In this document: positions 47,998 to 56,479 of the stretch, piece after piece | Position numbering within the stretch: position 1 is the first letter of the stretch | Layout: the number at the start of each line of letters is the position of its first letter | NCBI RefSeq assembly: GCF_905479755.1 | Contig: NZ_CAJQNT010000010.1 | Location: 109,421-173,420, forward strand | Direction of reading: 5' to 3' | Source of the DNA: an uncultured Schumannella sp. | GTDB taxonomy: Bacteria; Actinomycetota; Actinomycetes; Actinomycetales; Microbacteriaceae | DNA: 64,000 nt | Position numbers and translations under genes: made by a program | The notes under the pieces: generated by a model | Databases searched by the model: none | Seen by the model: the letters and a program-made list of their open reading frames with translations, nothing else | What the model was told of the DNA's origin: nothing

Positions 47998-48492
47998 TCA
48001 GACGCCGGGGGAGCCGGGCGCTTCGGCAGAGCCTTCGGGGGCGACCTCGACGCTGGCGCCGTCGACGCGCGTGACGACGACGCGGTCGCCCTCGTCCAGC
48101 GCGGCATCGGGAGCCTGACGAGCGAGCCGGGCCGTCCAGGTCTCGCCGTTGTCGAGTTTGACGATTCCCGCGTCCTCGACGAAGCGCGTCGTGACGCGGC
48201 CTCCCAGGTCGAAAAGCGCATCCACGTTGCTCTTCGCCGGGTCGGCGCTCTTCTTGAGCGCCTTCAGCAGCAGCGGACGGATCGTGAAGATCAGCAGCCC
48301 GGAGATGACCGCGGCGAGGCCGATCTGCAGCCACCACGGGCCGCCCAGAAGGTTCGTGCCGAGCCCGCCGAGCAGACTGCCTGCGGCGATCATGAGGAAC
48401 GTGAACTCGAGGGTGAGCAGTTCGACGACGATGAACAGGAAGACGAACACCAGCCAGATGATCCACAGATACTGCGTCAGATCGAGCCACAT
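47998..48492 (-). CDS. NfeD-like membrane protein
   Basis: 164 aa. Three or four hydrophobic helices, FLMIAAGSLLGG typical of NfeD, and a C-terminal OB-fold (TTRFVEDAGIVKLDNGETWTA). NfeD proteins act with SPFH partners in membrane quality control. Start taken as ATG 48492; an in-frame GTG at 48501 next to GAAGG is an alternative. Confidence 0.88.
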   Translation of the reverse strand: MWLDLTQYLWIIWLVFVFLFIVVELLTLEFTFLMIAAGSLLGGLGTNLLGGPWWLQIGLAAVISGLLIFTIRPLLLKALKKSADPAKSNVDALFDLGGRVTTRFVEDAGIVKLDNGETWTARLARQAPDAALDEGDRVVVTRVDGASVEVAPEGSAEAPGSPGV

Positions 48493-48595
48493 CGGCGCGT
48501 TCACCCTTCGTGCTCCGTCGGCGCTTTCCGACGTTGGCTCGACGCTATCACCCCCGGGCACAGCGGGCGGGGACGAGTTGCGGCCTCGGGATTGC

Positions 48596-48601
48596 TACAG
48601 T
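48596..48601 (+). promoter_or_regulatory. -10 hexamer TACAGT of the SDR gene, leaderless
   Basis: TACAGT ends 8 nt before the GTG at 48610. Confidence 0.45.
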
Positions 48602-48609
48602 CGAGACTC

Positions 48610-49389
48610 GTGAACAGCGCCGCAGACTCGACCGTCCTCCCTCCCGCCTCTCTCGACGGCGTTCGCGCCCTCGTCACCGGATCCTCTCGTGGGATCGGCG
48701 CCGACACGGCGGGCTATCTCGCCGCCGCCGGCGCCAAGGTCGTCATCAACTTCCGAGCCAAGGCGCCGCGCGCCGACAAGGTCGTCGCGAGCATCGTCAA
48801 CGCCGGGGGAGAGGCGCTCGCCATCGGCGCCGATCTCACCTCGCCGGAGTCGGTCGCGACCATGATGGGAACCATCGAGGAGGCCTGGGGCGGACTGGAC
48901 CTGCTCGTGCTGAATGCCTCCGGCGGCATGGAGAGCGGCATGGGCGAGGACTACGCGCTGCGCCTGAACCGCGACGCCCAGGTCAACGTGCTCGAGTCGG
49001 CGCTGCCGCTCATGAAGGCCGGCGGTCGCGTCGTGTTCGTCACGAGCCACCAGGCGCACTTCATCAACACGGTTTCGACGATGCCCGAGTACGAGCCGGT
49101 CGCCCGCAGCAAGCGCGCGGGCGAGGATGCACTGCGCGAGCGACTGCCGATGCTTGCCGAGAAGGGCATCGAGTTCGTCGTCGTGTCGGGCGACATGATC
49201 GAAGGCACCATCACCGCGACGCTGCTCGACCGGGCGCGCCCCGGCGCCATCGAAGCGCGTCGCGAGGAGGCGGGCAAGCTGTTCACCGTCTCCGAGTTCG
49301 CGGCCGAGGTCGCCCACGCGGCGATCGACCCGATTCCCGCCGACAACACGCGCTACGTCGGCGACGTGAGCGGCTTCCAGCAGGCCTGA
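48610..49389 (+). CDS. Short-chain dehydrogenase, atypical active site
   Basis: 259 aa. Rossmann motif VTGSSRGIGADTA and NASGG are present, with VFVTSHQAH at the usual Ser strand. The canonical Tyr-x3-Lys is not found: the segment reads YEPVARSKRAGEDAL, putting Tyr seven residues before the Lys and Val at the expected position. It may therefore be a non-classical or non-catalytic SDR. One base separates it from the NUDIX gene. Confidence 0.85.
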   Translation: MNSAADSTVLPPASLDGVRALVTGSSRGIGADTAGYLAAAGAKVVINFRAKAPRADKVVASIVNAGGEALAIGADLTSPESVATMMGTIEEAWGGLDLLVLNASGGMESGMGEDYALRLNRDAQVNVLESALPLMKAGGRVVFVTSHQAHFINTVSTMPEYEPVARSKRAGEDALRERLPMLAEKGIEFVVVSGDMIEGTITATLLDRARPGAIEARREEAGKLFTVSEFAAEVAHAAIDPIPADNTRYVGDVSGFQQA

Positions 49390-49390
49390 G

Positions 49391-49852
49391 ATGGCGCACC
49401 GGGCGCTCTCGCGCGTCCTGCTCGTTGACGAGCACGATCGCGTGCTCATGTTCCTGCAGTACGGCAAGACGCGGGACGTCCCGCCGCGCTGGATCACCCC
49501 CGGCGGGGGAGTGGACCCGGGGGAGACGCACGACGACGCCGCGAAGCGCGAGGTCTACGAAGAGACCGGGCTGCGCCTGAAGACGGTCGGGGCCCCGTTC
49601 CTCGACGAGGATTTCGACCCCGATCAGCGCTGGCATCCGTACCAGACCGGTCATTGGGCCTGGTATCTGGAGCGGGTCACCGAGTTCGAGCCGTCCCGCG
49701 AGGAGTGGACCGACGAGGAGCGCGTCGACATCGTCGAGTGGCGCTGGATCCCGCTGGCGGAACTCGACGGCGGCGAAGTCGACGGGTTCGAGCTGGAGCC
49801 CGCCCGTCTGGCGGATCTCGTGCGCACGGGGCTCGCGCGACTCGCTGGCTGA
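49391..49852 (+). CDS. NUDIX hydrolase
   Basis: 153 aa. Complete NUDIX box GGVDPGETHDDAAKREVYEETGL from about residue 39. Aromatic-rich segment WHPYQTGHWAWYLERV follows. Substrate unknown. Probably co-transcribed with the SDR. This is the last gene before the accessory region. Confidence 0.9.
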   Translation: MAHRALSRVLLVDEHDRVLMFLQYGKTRDVPPRWITPGGGVDPGETHDDAAKREVYEETGLRLKTVGAPFLDEDFDPDQRWHPYQTGHWAWYLERVTEFEPSREEWTDEERVDIVEWRWIPLAELDGGEVDGFELEPARLADLVRTGLARLAG

Positions 49853-50127
49853 CGGGGGCGCCTTCGTTATGTCAGCTACGACGGTGGAATCTCGGAGCAC
49901 CGTGACACCGGGATTGCTCACACCGTCCGCCTGACGCGGCACCGGGGCGCTCCGAGCGCCCTCGTGTGCGCCGACAGCGGCATCGACGGGTCCCGCTCGT
50001 CATTGTTGGCGCCCGAATCGCCGTCGCTGCGCTGCGCAACCCGGACACCACCAGGCGACAAGCCGCGCCTGACCCGTGCAGATGGGCCCCGTTCGGCCCC
50101 TGTGGCTCGCATCCGATAATCTTCATT
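49853..50127. other. Intergenic stretch at the start of the accessory region
   Basis: 275 bases without a convincing gene. A 16-nt segment at 49862-49877 is repeated with two mismatches at 50121-50136 (CTTCRTTATGTCAGYT), the second copy containing the start codon of the next gene. The first copy opens a 21-codon reading frame (49869-49934) that could be a leader peptide or chance. No tRNA or integrase remnant is visible. Confidence 0.45.
50115..50120 (+). promoter_or_regulatory. -10 hexamer GATAAT, leaderless
   Basis: GATAAT ends 7 nt before the ATG at 50128 of the small membrane protein. Confidence 0.45.
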
Positions 50128-50655
50128 ATGTCAGTTCGAGCCAGCCCCGCGATACCCCCTGAGTCTCGGGACGCGCCGCGCACGGCTGCGACTCGTGTGC
50201 GTGTGCCAGTTACCGTGGAGTCGATGACGCACGGCGGATCGGGACAGGGCTCGTCGCCACTGATGCGAGTGGCGCGGGCCTTCGTGCTGGCAACGTTCGT
50301 TTCGCTGGCGCTCGCCTTCGTGGTCGGGGGCGCCGTACACCATGCGAGTTCGCCGTCGGCACCGTCGACCACGATCCTTGAGGTCGGGGCACCAGGCCCT
50401 ATTGCCGCATCCCCCGATCCGGCCACGGCCGTTTGGGAGAGCCCGATCGCATCAGGAGGGCTCGAGTCCCTCCTGATCGCCGGCTGTGTGTTCATCATCA
50501 TCTGCTGCGCCATGCTCGTGGCCAGACGATCGTTCTCGCAGATCGTGTCAGCGCGTCTCGCGCGGCCCCGCACGACGTCGGTTCCCCGATCGCCGAGGAT
50601 CTCGCAATCGAGGCCGGCCATCTCGCTCCTCGCCCTCTCCATCAGCCGGACGTGA
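50128..50655 (+). CDS. Small membrane protein, DUF6153-like, copy 1
   Basis: 175 aa. A basic N-terminus, a first hydrophobic helix (VLATFVSLALAFVVGGAV) followed by HHASS, a Ser/Pro-rich external loop, a second helix with VFIIICCAMLVARR, and the C-terminal tail LLALSISRT. The same order HH, CC, SISRT occurs in the protein at 55245-55688. I recall this layout from DUF6153 proteins near metal genes of Microbacteriaceae; function unknown. Paired His and Cys suggest metal contact (inference). An internal ATG at 50224 is possible. Confidence 0.7.
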   Translation: MSVRASPAIPPESRDAPRTAATRVRVPVTVESMTHGGSGQGSSPLMRVARAFVLATFVSLALAFVVGGAVHHASSPSAPSTTILEVGAPGPIAASPDPATAVWESPIASGGLESLLIAGCVFIIICCAMLVARRSFSQIVSARLARPRTTSVPRSPRISQSRPAISLLALSISRT

Positions 50656-50764
50656 CGCTCCGGCGCCTTTCGCTACCGATTCGGGAATAGCGAAGCGCCG
50701 AGCCTCCTACCAACGTTCGAGCCCGCCCATCCAACGTGGGCGCTGAAGCCGTGGAGACGCATCC

Positions 50765-52048
50765 TTGAGTAACAGCAGGGTCAGGCACAATGACGCCCGC
50801 GCCGGAACGCACGCGAAGGGGTCAAGCAGCATTCGGGCCCGGAGATCGTGGAGCCGAGCCCTCCAGATCGCGCTACGCGCGACCTGCGTGGCCTCCTTCC
50901 TTCTGGCTGCCGTCCTCGGGCCAGGTACAGCGTCCGCTCGCGCGGACAACCACTATCCCTCCTGGGACGACGTGCGGGCAGCGCAGTCGGCCGAGGCGTC
51001 GACGAAGACCCTGATCACAAGCATCCAGGCACAGCTCGCCGGGCTGCGAGAGGAAGCGACGCGCACACAGCAGATCGCGGCCGAGCAGGGCGCCCGCTGG
51101 TCGAGTGCGCAAGAGGCCGCAGATGAGCAGGCTTTTGTCGCGGAGGGGCTGCGGGCCCAGGCCGACGCCGCGGCCGCGGAGATGTCTACCGCGCGAACTC
51201 AGATCGCCGCTCTCATCAGGACCACACAGCGATCCGGCGGCCTTGATCTGACCGCCACGTTGCTGTTCTCTTCCCCGGACCCCGAATCGCTGCTCTACGG
51301 GCTCGGTCTCGTCGCGAAACTGGTGGAGGCCAACTCCCAGCTCTACGATCGCGCTGCCCAGCTGATGAACACGGCCAGGGCACTCGAGGATCAGGCCGTC
51401 GTCGCGCAAACCGAGCTCGAGAAGCTTCAGGATGAGGCGCTCGCTGCGTTCGAGGCCGCTCAAGCGGCGGCCCTGGAGGCGGAAGCCATCCTCATCGAGC
51501 AGGAGGAGAACGAAGCCAGGCTGACCGCGCAGCTCGCGGTGTTGAGCGAGAACCGCCGGGCTACCGAGGCCGACTACAACAAGGGCATACAGGAGCGATG
51601 GGGTGCCGGCGCTGCGGGGATCGTAACCGCAAGCGGATGGGCTCTACCGGCGCGCGGGTACATCACGTCAGGTTTCGGCTGGCGACCGCCTCCGATCGCG
51701 GGGGCAAGCAGCTTCCACGGCGCGCTGGACATCTCCGGCGGCAACTACTGCGGAACCCCGATCTACGCGGCCGCCGGGGGCCGCGTGACCTATGCAGGCC
51801 CGAACGGCGGCCTGGGCAACTACATCCAGATCGACCACGGCAACGGGTATGTCACCGGCTACGCCCACCTACAGAACGGCGGAATCGGGGTGCGGATGGG
51901 CGAATCGGTAGGTCCGGGACAGAACATCGGAAATGCTGGTACGACGGGATTATCCACCGGCTGTCACCTTCATCTGATCCTCCGTCAGAACGGCACGCCG
52001 ATCGACCCACTCTCCTTCCTGCGGAATCAAGGAGTGGTGTTCGGTTGA
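50765..52048 (+). CDS. Secreted M23 (LytM) peptidase with coiled coil
   Basis: 427 aa. Signal or anchor segment at about residues 33-60, a long Ala/Glu-rich coiled coil (about 68-275), then a LytM domain with HGALD (His about 318) and HLHL (about 401) zinc ligands and GFGWRPPP. Domain order resembles EnvC/PcsB-type peptidoglycan hydrolases or their activators. TTG start supported by GGAG 8 nt upstream. Confidence 0.9.
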   Translation: MSNSRVRHNDARAGTHAKGSSSIRARRSWSRALQIALRATCVASFLLAAVLGPGTASARADNHYPSWDDVRAAQSAEASTKTLITSIQAQLAGLREEATRTQQIAAEQGARWSSAQEAADEQAFVAEGLRAQADAAAAEMSTARTQIAALIRTTQRSGGLDLTATLLFSSPDPESLLYGLGLVAKLVEANSQLYDRAAQLMNTARALEDQAVVAQTELEKLQDEALAAFEAAQAAALEAEAILIEQEENEARLTAQLAVLSENRRATEADYNKGIQERWGAGAAGIVTASGWALPARGYITSGFGWRPPPIAGASSFHGALDISGGNYCGTPIYAAAGGRVTYAGPNGGLGNYIQIDHGNGYVTGYAHLQNGGIGVRMGESVGPGQNIGNAGTTGLSTGCHLHLILRQNGTPIDPLSFLRNQGVVFG

Positions 52049-52059
52049 TGCTTTCCGCG

Positions 52060-52350
52060 CTAGGGGTGACGAGTGTGGCTAAGCATCTGCTGGATCATCG
52101 CCCGCACGTGGTCATCCTGGAGTCGGTAGATCACATGCCGCCCATCGCGATCTCCGACCACGAGATTCAGGTGGCGGAGAATGCGCAAGTGATTGGATAC
52201 CGACGCCTGTCCGAGCCCGAGTTCCTCGACGAGTTCACCGACAGTTGCCGGCTCGTCGAGCAGCCGGGCGAGGATACGCACCCGTGCCGGGGTGGCCAGC
52301 GCGCTCATAACCTCGGCGATGTGCTCGGCCTCGTCAGCGTCGAGTTGCAT
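52060..52350 (-). CDS. ArsR/SmtB-family metal-responsive repressor
   Basis: 96 aa winged-helix: MSALATPARVRILARLL, VGELVEELGLGQASVSNHLRILRHLNLV, then HVIYRLQDDHVRAMIQQMLSH. There are no Cys residues; the C-terminal DDHVRAMIQQMLSHTRH offers Asp/His ligands like the alpha-5 site of SmtB/NmtR-type Zn/Co/Ni sensors (inference). ATG at 52350 is preceded by AGGAG. Divergent from the P-type ATPase gene across an AT-rich palindrome. Confidence 0.92.
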   Translation of the reverse strand: MQLDADEAEHIAEVMSALATPARVRILARLLDEPATVGELVEELGLGQASVSNHLRILRHLNLVVGDRDGRHVIYRLQDDHVRAMIQQMLSHTRHP

Positions 52351-52398
52351 CACGCTCCTTCCCTCCCTCACGATAACGATTCCTAAGATCATATCATG

Positions 52399-52412
52399 CT
52401 GATATTTATCAG
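52399..52412. promoter_or_regulatory. Palindromic operator between ArsR and ATPase genes
   Basis: CTGATATTTATCAG is a perfect 6-2-6 palindrome inside a strikingly AT-rich stretch (52386-52430), flanked by ATATCA (52391-52396) and TGATAT (52416-52421), a second nested palindrome. Position between divergent genes and upstream of the ATPase start fits the ArsR-family operator. Confidence 0.75.
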
Positions 52413-52430
52413 TAGTGATATGTTATGGGG

Positions 52431-54476
52431 ATGACTAAGGCAGAACCCGTGGATGCAAGTACCAGCTCGCAGGACAGCGCCCGCACCGGCCGCCCCTGGG
52501 AGCTCTATTTCGCCATCGCGGCAGGCGTCACCTACGCCTCTGGCCTCATCGCCGAATATGCCGTGGGGGCGCCGGGGGCGGTGTACATCCCGCTGTTCCT
52601 CGCGACGTACTTCTTCGGCGGCTACTTCACAGTGATCGAAGCGTTCAGTGCCGTGCGACGCGGGCGCTTCGAGGTCGACTTCCTGATGATCGTCGCCGCA
52701 GTCGGTGCGGCGGCCGTCGGGCAGTTCGGCGAAGGTGCGGTGCTGCTGTTCCTGTTCAGCCTCGGCCACGCGCTCGAGGAGTACGCCATGTCTCGGGCAA
52801 CGAAGTCGATCGAGGCGCTTGCGGCGCTCGCCCCTCGCACCGCGGCCGTGCGCGTCGGAGGAGTCGTCGAAGAACGCCCGGTGGAAGCCCTCGTGCTCGG
52901 TGACGTCGTGGTGGTACGACCGAACTCTCGAGTTCCCGCAGACGGATTCGTCAGCGTCGGTGACACCGCAATCGACCAGTCTGCGGTCACTGGCGAGTCC
53001 ATCCCGGTGGAGAAGGCGGCGGTGCCGGATTCCACCGCCGCGCTCGCGCGCCCGGAAGGCGTCGCCCTCGAGTCGCGGGTGTTCGCCGGCACGGTGAACG
53101 GACCTGGCGCCTTCGACATGGTGGTCACCGCCGCAGCCAGCGACAGCACACTCGCACGGGTGGTCGCCCTGGTCCGGGAGGCCGACACTACCCAGTCCCC
53201 CACACAGCGGTTCATCGACAGGTTCCAGCGAATCTATGTCCCTGCGGTCATACTTGGCGTCCTCGCGGTTCTGGCGTTCGGTCTTGTCGTCCTCAGCGAA
53301 CCTTTCGCCGACGCGTTCTATCGCGCGATGGTCGTGCTCGTCGCGGCGAGCCCGTGCGCCTTGGCGATCGCTACCCCTGCAGCAGTTCTGGCGGGGCTTG
53401 CCCGCTCGGCGCGGGCGGGGGTGCTCACCAAGGGCGGAGGCCCATTGGAGAATCTCGCGAAGGTGCGGGCGATCGCCTTCGACAAGACCGGGACGCTCAC
53501 CTGGGGCCACCCGTCCGTCACGGACCTCGCTCCCGCTCCTGGGACGCGCGTCGACGAGCTGCGGGCGGTGGCAGTCGCGGTTGAGTCGCTCAGCGATCAC
53601 CCGCTGGCGGGAGCGATCGTCCGCGACCTCTCGGCGCGCGTCGCCGCCGGCGACGCGCTGGTCGCCAAGGACCTCGAAGGCGTGACCGGCCGGGGAGTCC
53701 GCGCGATGATCGGAGGCGATGAGATCCTCGTCGGCAACCTCCGAATGATGACGGATGCCGGCCTCACGCTTCCGCCCGACGTCGCCGCGGATGTCGACCG
53801 TTTGCAGGGACTAGGCCGCACCACGATGGTCATTTCTCGCGGGGGCCGTTTTCTCGGCGTCATCGGGGTCATGGACCAGCCCCGACTGGAGTCGAGGGAC
53901 ACGCTCGAGGCCCTGCGCCGCGACGGAGTGAGCGAGCTCGTGATGATGTCGGGCGACAACCAGCAGGTGGCCACCGCCGTCGGGGAGGCCGTCGGGATCG
54001 ACCGGGCTATGGGTGAGCTGCTCCCCGAGGATAAGGTCGCCGCCATCCGCGAGCTGGGAAGAGGCGGCCGACTGACGTGCATGGTCGGCGACGGCGTTAA
54101 CGACGCCCCCGCGATGGCGAACGCGACCATCGGCATAGCGATGGGGGCGGCGGGTTCCACCGTCGCGCTCGAAACTGCGGACATCGCCCTGATGTCCGAC
54201 GACCTGGGCCGAGTGCCGTTCATCCGCCGGCTCAGCCGGGCTACAGCACGCATCATCCGCCAGAACCTCATCGCGGCTCTGGCGATCGTCGCATTCCTCG
54301 TGCCCGCCAGCCTCATCGGACTCGAGATGGGACCTATCGTGCTCGTGCATGAGGGCTCGACGATCATCGTGGTGCTGAACGCTCTACGGCTGCTGCGCTT
54401 CGAGAAGGACGGCGAGCACCGTGGCATCGTCCACGAGGACCGCCCAGGGATGCCCGGCCCGAGTACGGGCAGCTAG
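52431..54476 (+). CDS. P1B-4-type metal-exporting ATPase
   Basis: 681 aa P-type ATPase lacking N-terminal metal-binding domains. TGES (about 186), SPC in the metal-binding helix (AASPCALAIATP, about 307), phosphorylated DKTGT (about 350), SDHPLA, and GDGVNDAP (about 553). The penultimate helix has HEGST (about 640). SPC plus HEG(G/S)T is the P1B-4 signature, linked to Co, Ni, Zn or Fe export. Candidate ATGs at 52425 and 52431. Regulated by the adjacent ArsR-family protein. Confidence 0.94.
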   Translation: MTKAEPVDASTSSQDSARTGRPWELYFAIAAGVTYASGLIAEYAVGAPGAVYIPLFLATYFFGGYFTVIEAFSAVRRGRFEVDFLMIVAAVGAAAVGQFGEGAVLLFLFSLGHALEEYAMSRATKSIEALAALAPRTAAVRVGGVVEERPVEALVLGDVVVVRPNSRVPADGFVSVGDTAIDQSAVTGESIPVEKAAVPDSTAALARPEGVALESRVFAGTVNGPGAFDMVVTAAASDSTLARVVALVREADTTQSPTQRFIDRFQRIYVPAVILGVLAVLAFGLVVLSEPFADAFYRAMVVLVAASPCALAIATPAAVLAGLARSARAGVLTKGGGPLENLAKVRAIAFDKTGTLTWGHPSVTDLAPAPGTRVDELRAVAVAVESLSDHPLAGAIVRDLSARVAAGDALVAKDLEGVTGRGVRAMIGGDEILVGNLRMMTDAGLTLPPDVAADVDRLQGLGRTTMVISRGGRFLGVIGVMDQPRLESRDTLEALRRDGVSELVMMSGDNQQVATAVGEAVGIDRAMGELLPEDKVAAIRELGRGGRLTCMVGDGVNDAPAMANATIGIAMGAAGSTVALETADIALMSDDLGRVPFIRRLSRATARIIRQNLIAALAIVAFLVPASLIGLEMGPIVLVHEGSTIIVVLNALRLLRFEKDGEHRGIVHEDRPGMPGPSTGS

Positions 54477-54514
54477 CTCGAAGCCAGGGCCTCGTTCACC
54501 TAGGCCAGCCCGCC

Positions 54515-55117
54515 CTACAACGAGAGGACAGAAGGGAACTGCACGAGGATCGTGAGCACGATCACCGCGTAGTTGGCGAGCACCGCCACCCAAGCGAACG
54601 GGAAAATCTGCCGACCCACCCGCCGCGTGCGGTCCCCGAAAATGGTGCCGTGCTTGAGCCCCCAGGCGAGCAAGTACCACCACATCGGGATCGTGGCGGC
54701 CCAGACGACCATGCAGTACGGGCAGAGCACGCCGATGACGTAGACGCTCTGGGTGTAGAGCCAGGTGACGAAGACCCACGCCGAGAACACGCCGAGGGTG
54801 AACAGTCGCCAGTACCAGGAGCCGAACCGCGCGCCTGTAAGGAGGCCGGCCGCGACGGCAATCGGCGCGACGAAGCCGGCGACTCCCAGGAGCGGGTTGG
54901 GGAAGCCGAACAGCGATGCCTGCCATCTGTCGAACAGGGCACCGCAGGACACGAAGGGGCTGATGTCACAACTCAGAGCCGTGCCTGGGTTCTGCAGGCT
55001 CCGAATACGCTCGATGAGCAATGCCGCGGAGCCGATCCAGCCGATCGAGCCCGTAACAAGCAGGACGACCGCTAGCCCTAGCGCCGGCCGAGGACGCCGA
55101 GCATCGCTGGGTGTCAT
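54515..55117 (-). CDS. VKOR family disulfide-generating membrane protein
   Basis: 200 aa, about five membrane helices. Active-site CPYC in VLCPYCMVVW and the loop Cys pair in SCDISPFVSCG are the four Cys of bacterial vitamin K epoxide reductase homologues, which re-oxidise a DsbA-like partner with quinone. GALFDRWQASLFGFPN is a family motif. ATG at 55117 chosen since GGAGGA lies 8 nt upstream. A DsbA-like gene is encoded 0.7 kb away. Confidence 0.93.
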   Translation of the reverse strand: MTPSDARRPRPALGLAVVLLVTGSIGWIGSAALLIERIRSLQNPGTALSCDISPFVSCGALFDRWQASLFGFPNPLLGVAGFVAPIAVAAGLLTGARFGSWYWRLFTLGVFSAWVFVTWLYTQSVYVIGVLCPYCMVVWAATIPMWWYLLAWGLKHGTIFGDRTRRVGRQIFPFAWVAVLANYAVIVLTILVQFPSVLSL

Positions 55118-55231
55118 GGCCATATTCCTCCATCACTCGGTGCCGTCAGGTCTCAAGCCTACGGACGCTGTCCTTTCGACCCGCGTCGCGCTCCTCGCCC
55201 GACCTCGCACTCGACCGTGGAGAAGGCACAG

Positions 55232-55237
55232 TAGTAT
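55232..55237 (+). promoter_or_regulatory. -10 hexamer TAGTAT, leaderless
   Basis: TAGTAT ends 7 nt before the ATG at 55245; TATTAT overlaps it. Lies in the divergent region with the VKOR gene. Confidence 0.45.
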
Positions 55238-55244
55238 TATTTCG

Positions 55245-55688
55245 ATGAGCCTTACACCCTCCCTTTGCTTGCAGGCCCCGCCGGGGCCTGCGGCGATGAC
55301 GCGGCTCATCACGGTCGTTCTGGCGCTCATGATGATCGGTCTGGGCGTGATGGCTGCGCATCATGCCCAGACCGCTCAAAGCGCGCCCGGCCACGCGGTT
55401 GTGGTGGAGCTCAAGACCGCTCATCAGCCGGTGTCGGCAGAAGGTCACGCACCGCCCGACTTCATCGTCGGGGACATCGCTGTCGGGCTGGCCACGGGCT
55501 GCATCGTACTGATCGCCTGCTGTGCGCTGGGCCTGGCCCTCATGGCCGCGCGGGCGTGGCGGGCGGACCTGTTCAGAAGGCTCATCGCAGCCGCACGATC
55601 TCTTCCCGCGACCATCATCGACGCGGCACCGGGTGTCGCCGGCGTTCCACGACCCAGCCTGATCGCTCTCTCCATCAGCCGCACGTAG
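55245..55688 (+). CDS. Small membrane protein, DUF6153-like, copy 2
   Basis: 147 aa. First helix VVLALMMIGLGVMAA followed by HHAQ, an external loop with several His, second helix CIVLIACCALGLALMAAR, and the tail SLIALSISRT. Architecture and tail match the protein at 50128-50655, while the rest is diverged, so the two are paralogues. Start supported by the leaderless promoter. Function unknown. Confidence 0.7.
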   Translation: MSLTPSLCLQAPPGPAAMTRLITVVLALMMIGLGVMAAHHAQTAQSAPGHAVVVELKTAHQPVSAEGHAPPDFIVGDIAVGLATGCIVLIACCALGLALMAARAWRADLFRRLIAAARSLPATIIDAAPGVAGVPRPSLIALSISRT

Positions 55689-55813
55689 GCCCGAACCGGC
55701 ACCAAAGCTTGCGGCGCTGTGCGCCCTTTGCTCGTGCCGTCGTTCTCTGCGCGCCCGCCCGCTTCCCGGCGCGCTCTACCTGATGTGTCCCATAAGCCTT
55801 GGAGAGAGCCCGA

Positions 55814-56479
55814 ATGAACACCAACGTTAAAGTCGCCCTCGTCTTCTCCGGCGCGATAGTTCTCATCGTGATTGCCTTCATCGTCGTCGCGATCCTGCAA
55901 GCCCAACCGCCCAGTCCCGAAACAGAAGGCAGCCCCGCGCCCCCTGCCGCCTCTGCCATCCGAGAGGACAGCCACATTCTGGATGACGGTGGCGCCGGCG
56001 CCGTGACCGTGGTCGAGTTCCTCGACTTCGAGTGCGAGGCGTGCGGAGCCTTCTACCCGGTGGTGGAGGATCTGCGCGCAGAGTTCTCCGGGCAGATCAC
56101 CTTCGCCATCCGCTACTTCCCGCTGCCCGGTCACTTCAACTCGAAGAACGCCGCGATAGCCGTGGAAGCCGCCTTTCAGCAGGGTCAGCTCGAGGCGATG
56201 TACAAGCGGATGTTCGAAACCCAGGCCGAGTGGGGTGAAGCGCAAGAGTCGCGGGCGGCGCTGTTCCGTCAGTTCGCCGAGGAGCTCGGTCTGGACCTAG
56301 CGGAGTACGACGCCGCTGTGGCCGATCCGGCCACAGCCGAGCGGGTGCAATCAGACTTCGATGATGGCGTGGCGCTCGGCGTCGGTTCCACCCCAACCTT
56401 CTTCGTCAACGACCGGATGGTACAGCTGACCTCGTTCGATGACCTTCGAGAGGCGATTGAAGCGGAACTAGGGCGTTGA
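55814..56479 (+). CDS. DsbA-like thioredoxin-fold protein
   Basis: 221 aa. N-terminal membrane anchor (about residues 7-30), then a thioredoxin fold with CEAC in FLDFECEACGAFYP and the cis-Pro loop GVGSTPTFFVN. Members act outside the membrane as thiol oxidases and pair with VKOR. ATG at 55814 has GGAGAG upstream. Overlaps the next gene as TTGA. Confidence 0.92.
   Translation: MNTNVKVALVFSGAIVLIVIAFIVVAILQAQPPSPETEGSPAPPAASAIREDSHILDDGGAGAVTVVEFLDFECEACGAFYPVVEDLRAEFSGQITFAIRYFPLPGHFNSKNAAIAVEAAFQQGQLEAMYKRMFETQAEWGEAQESRAALFRQFAEELGLDLAEYDAAVADPATAERVQSDFDDGVALGVGSTPTFFVNDRMVQLTSFDDLREAIEAELGR

Noticed and set aside
49853..50127. tRNA or attachment site for an integrative element
   Set aside because: No cloverleaf or tRNA 3' end is recognisable and no integrase is in the window.
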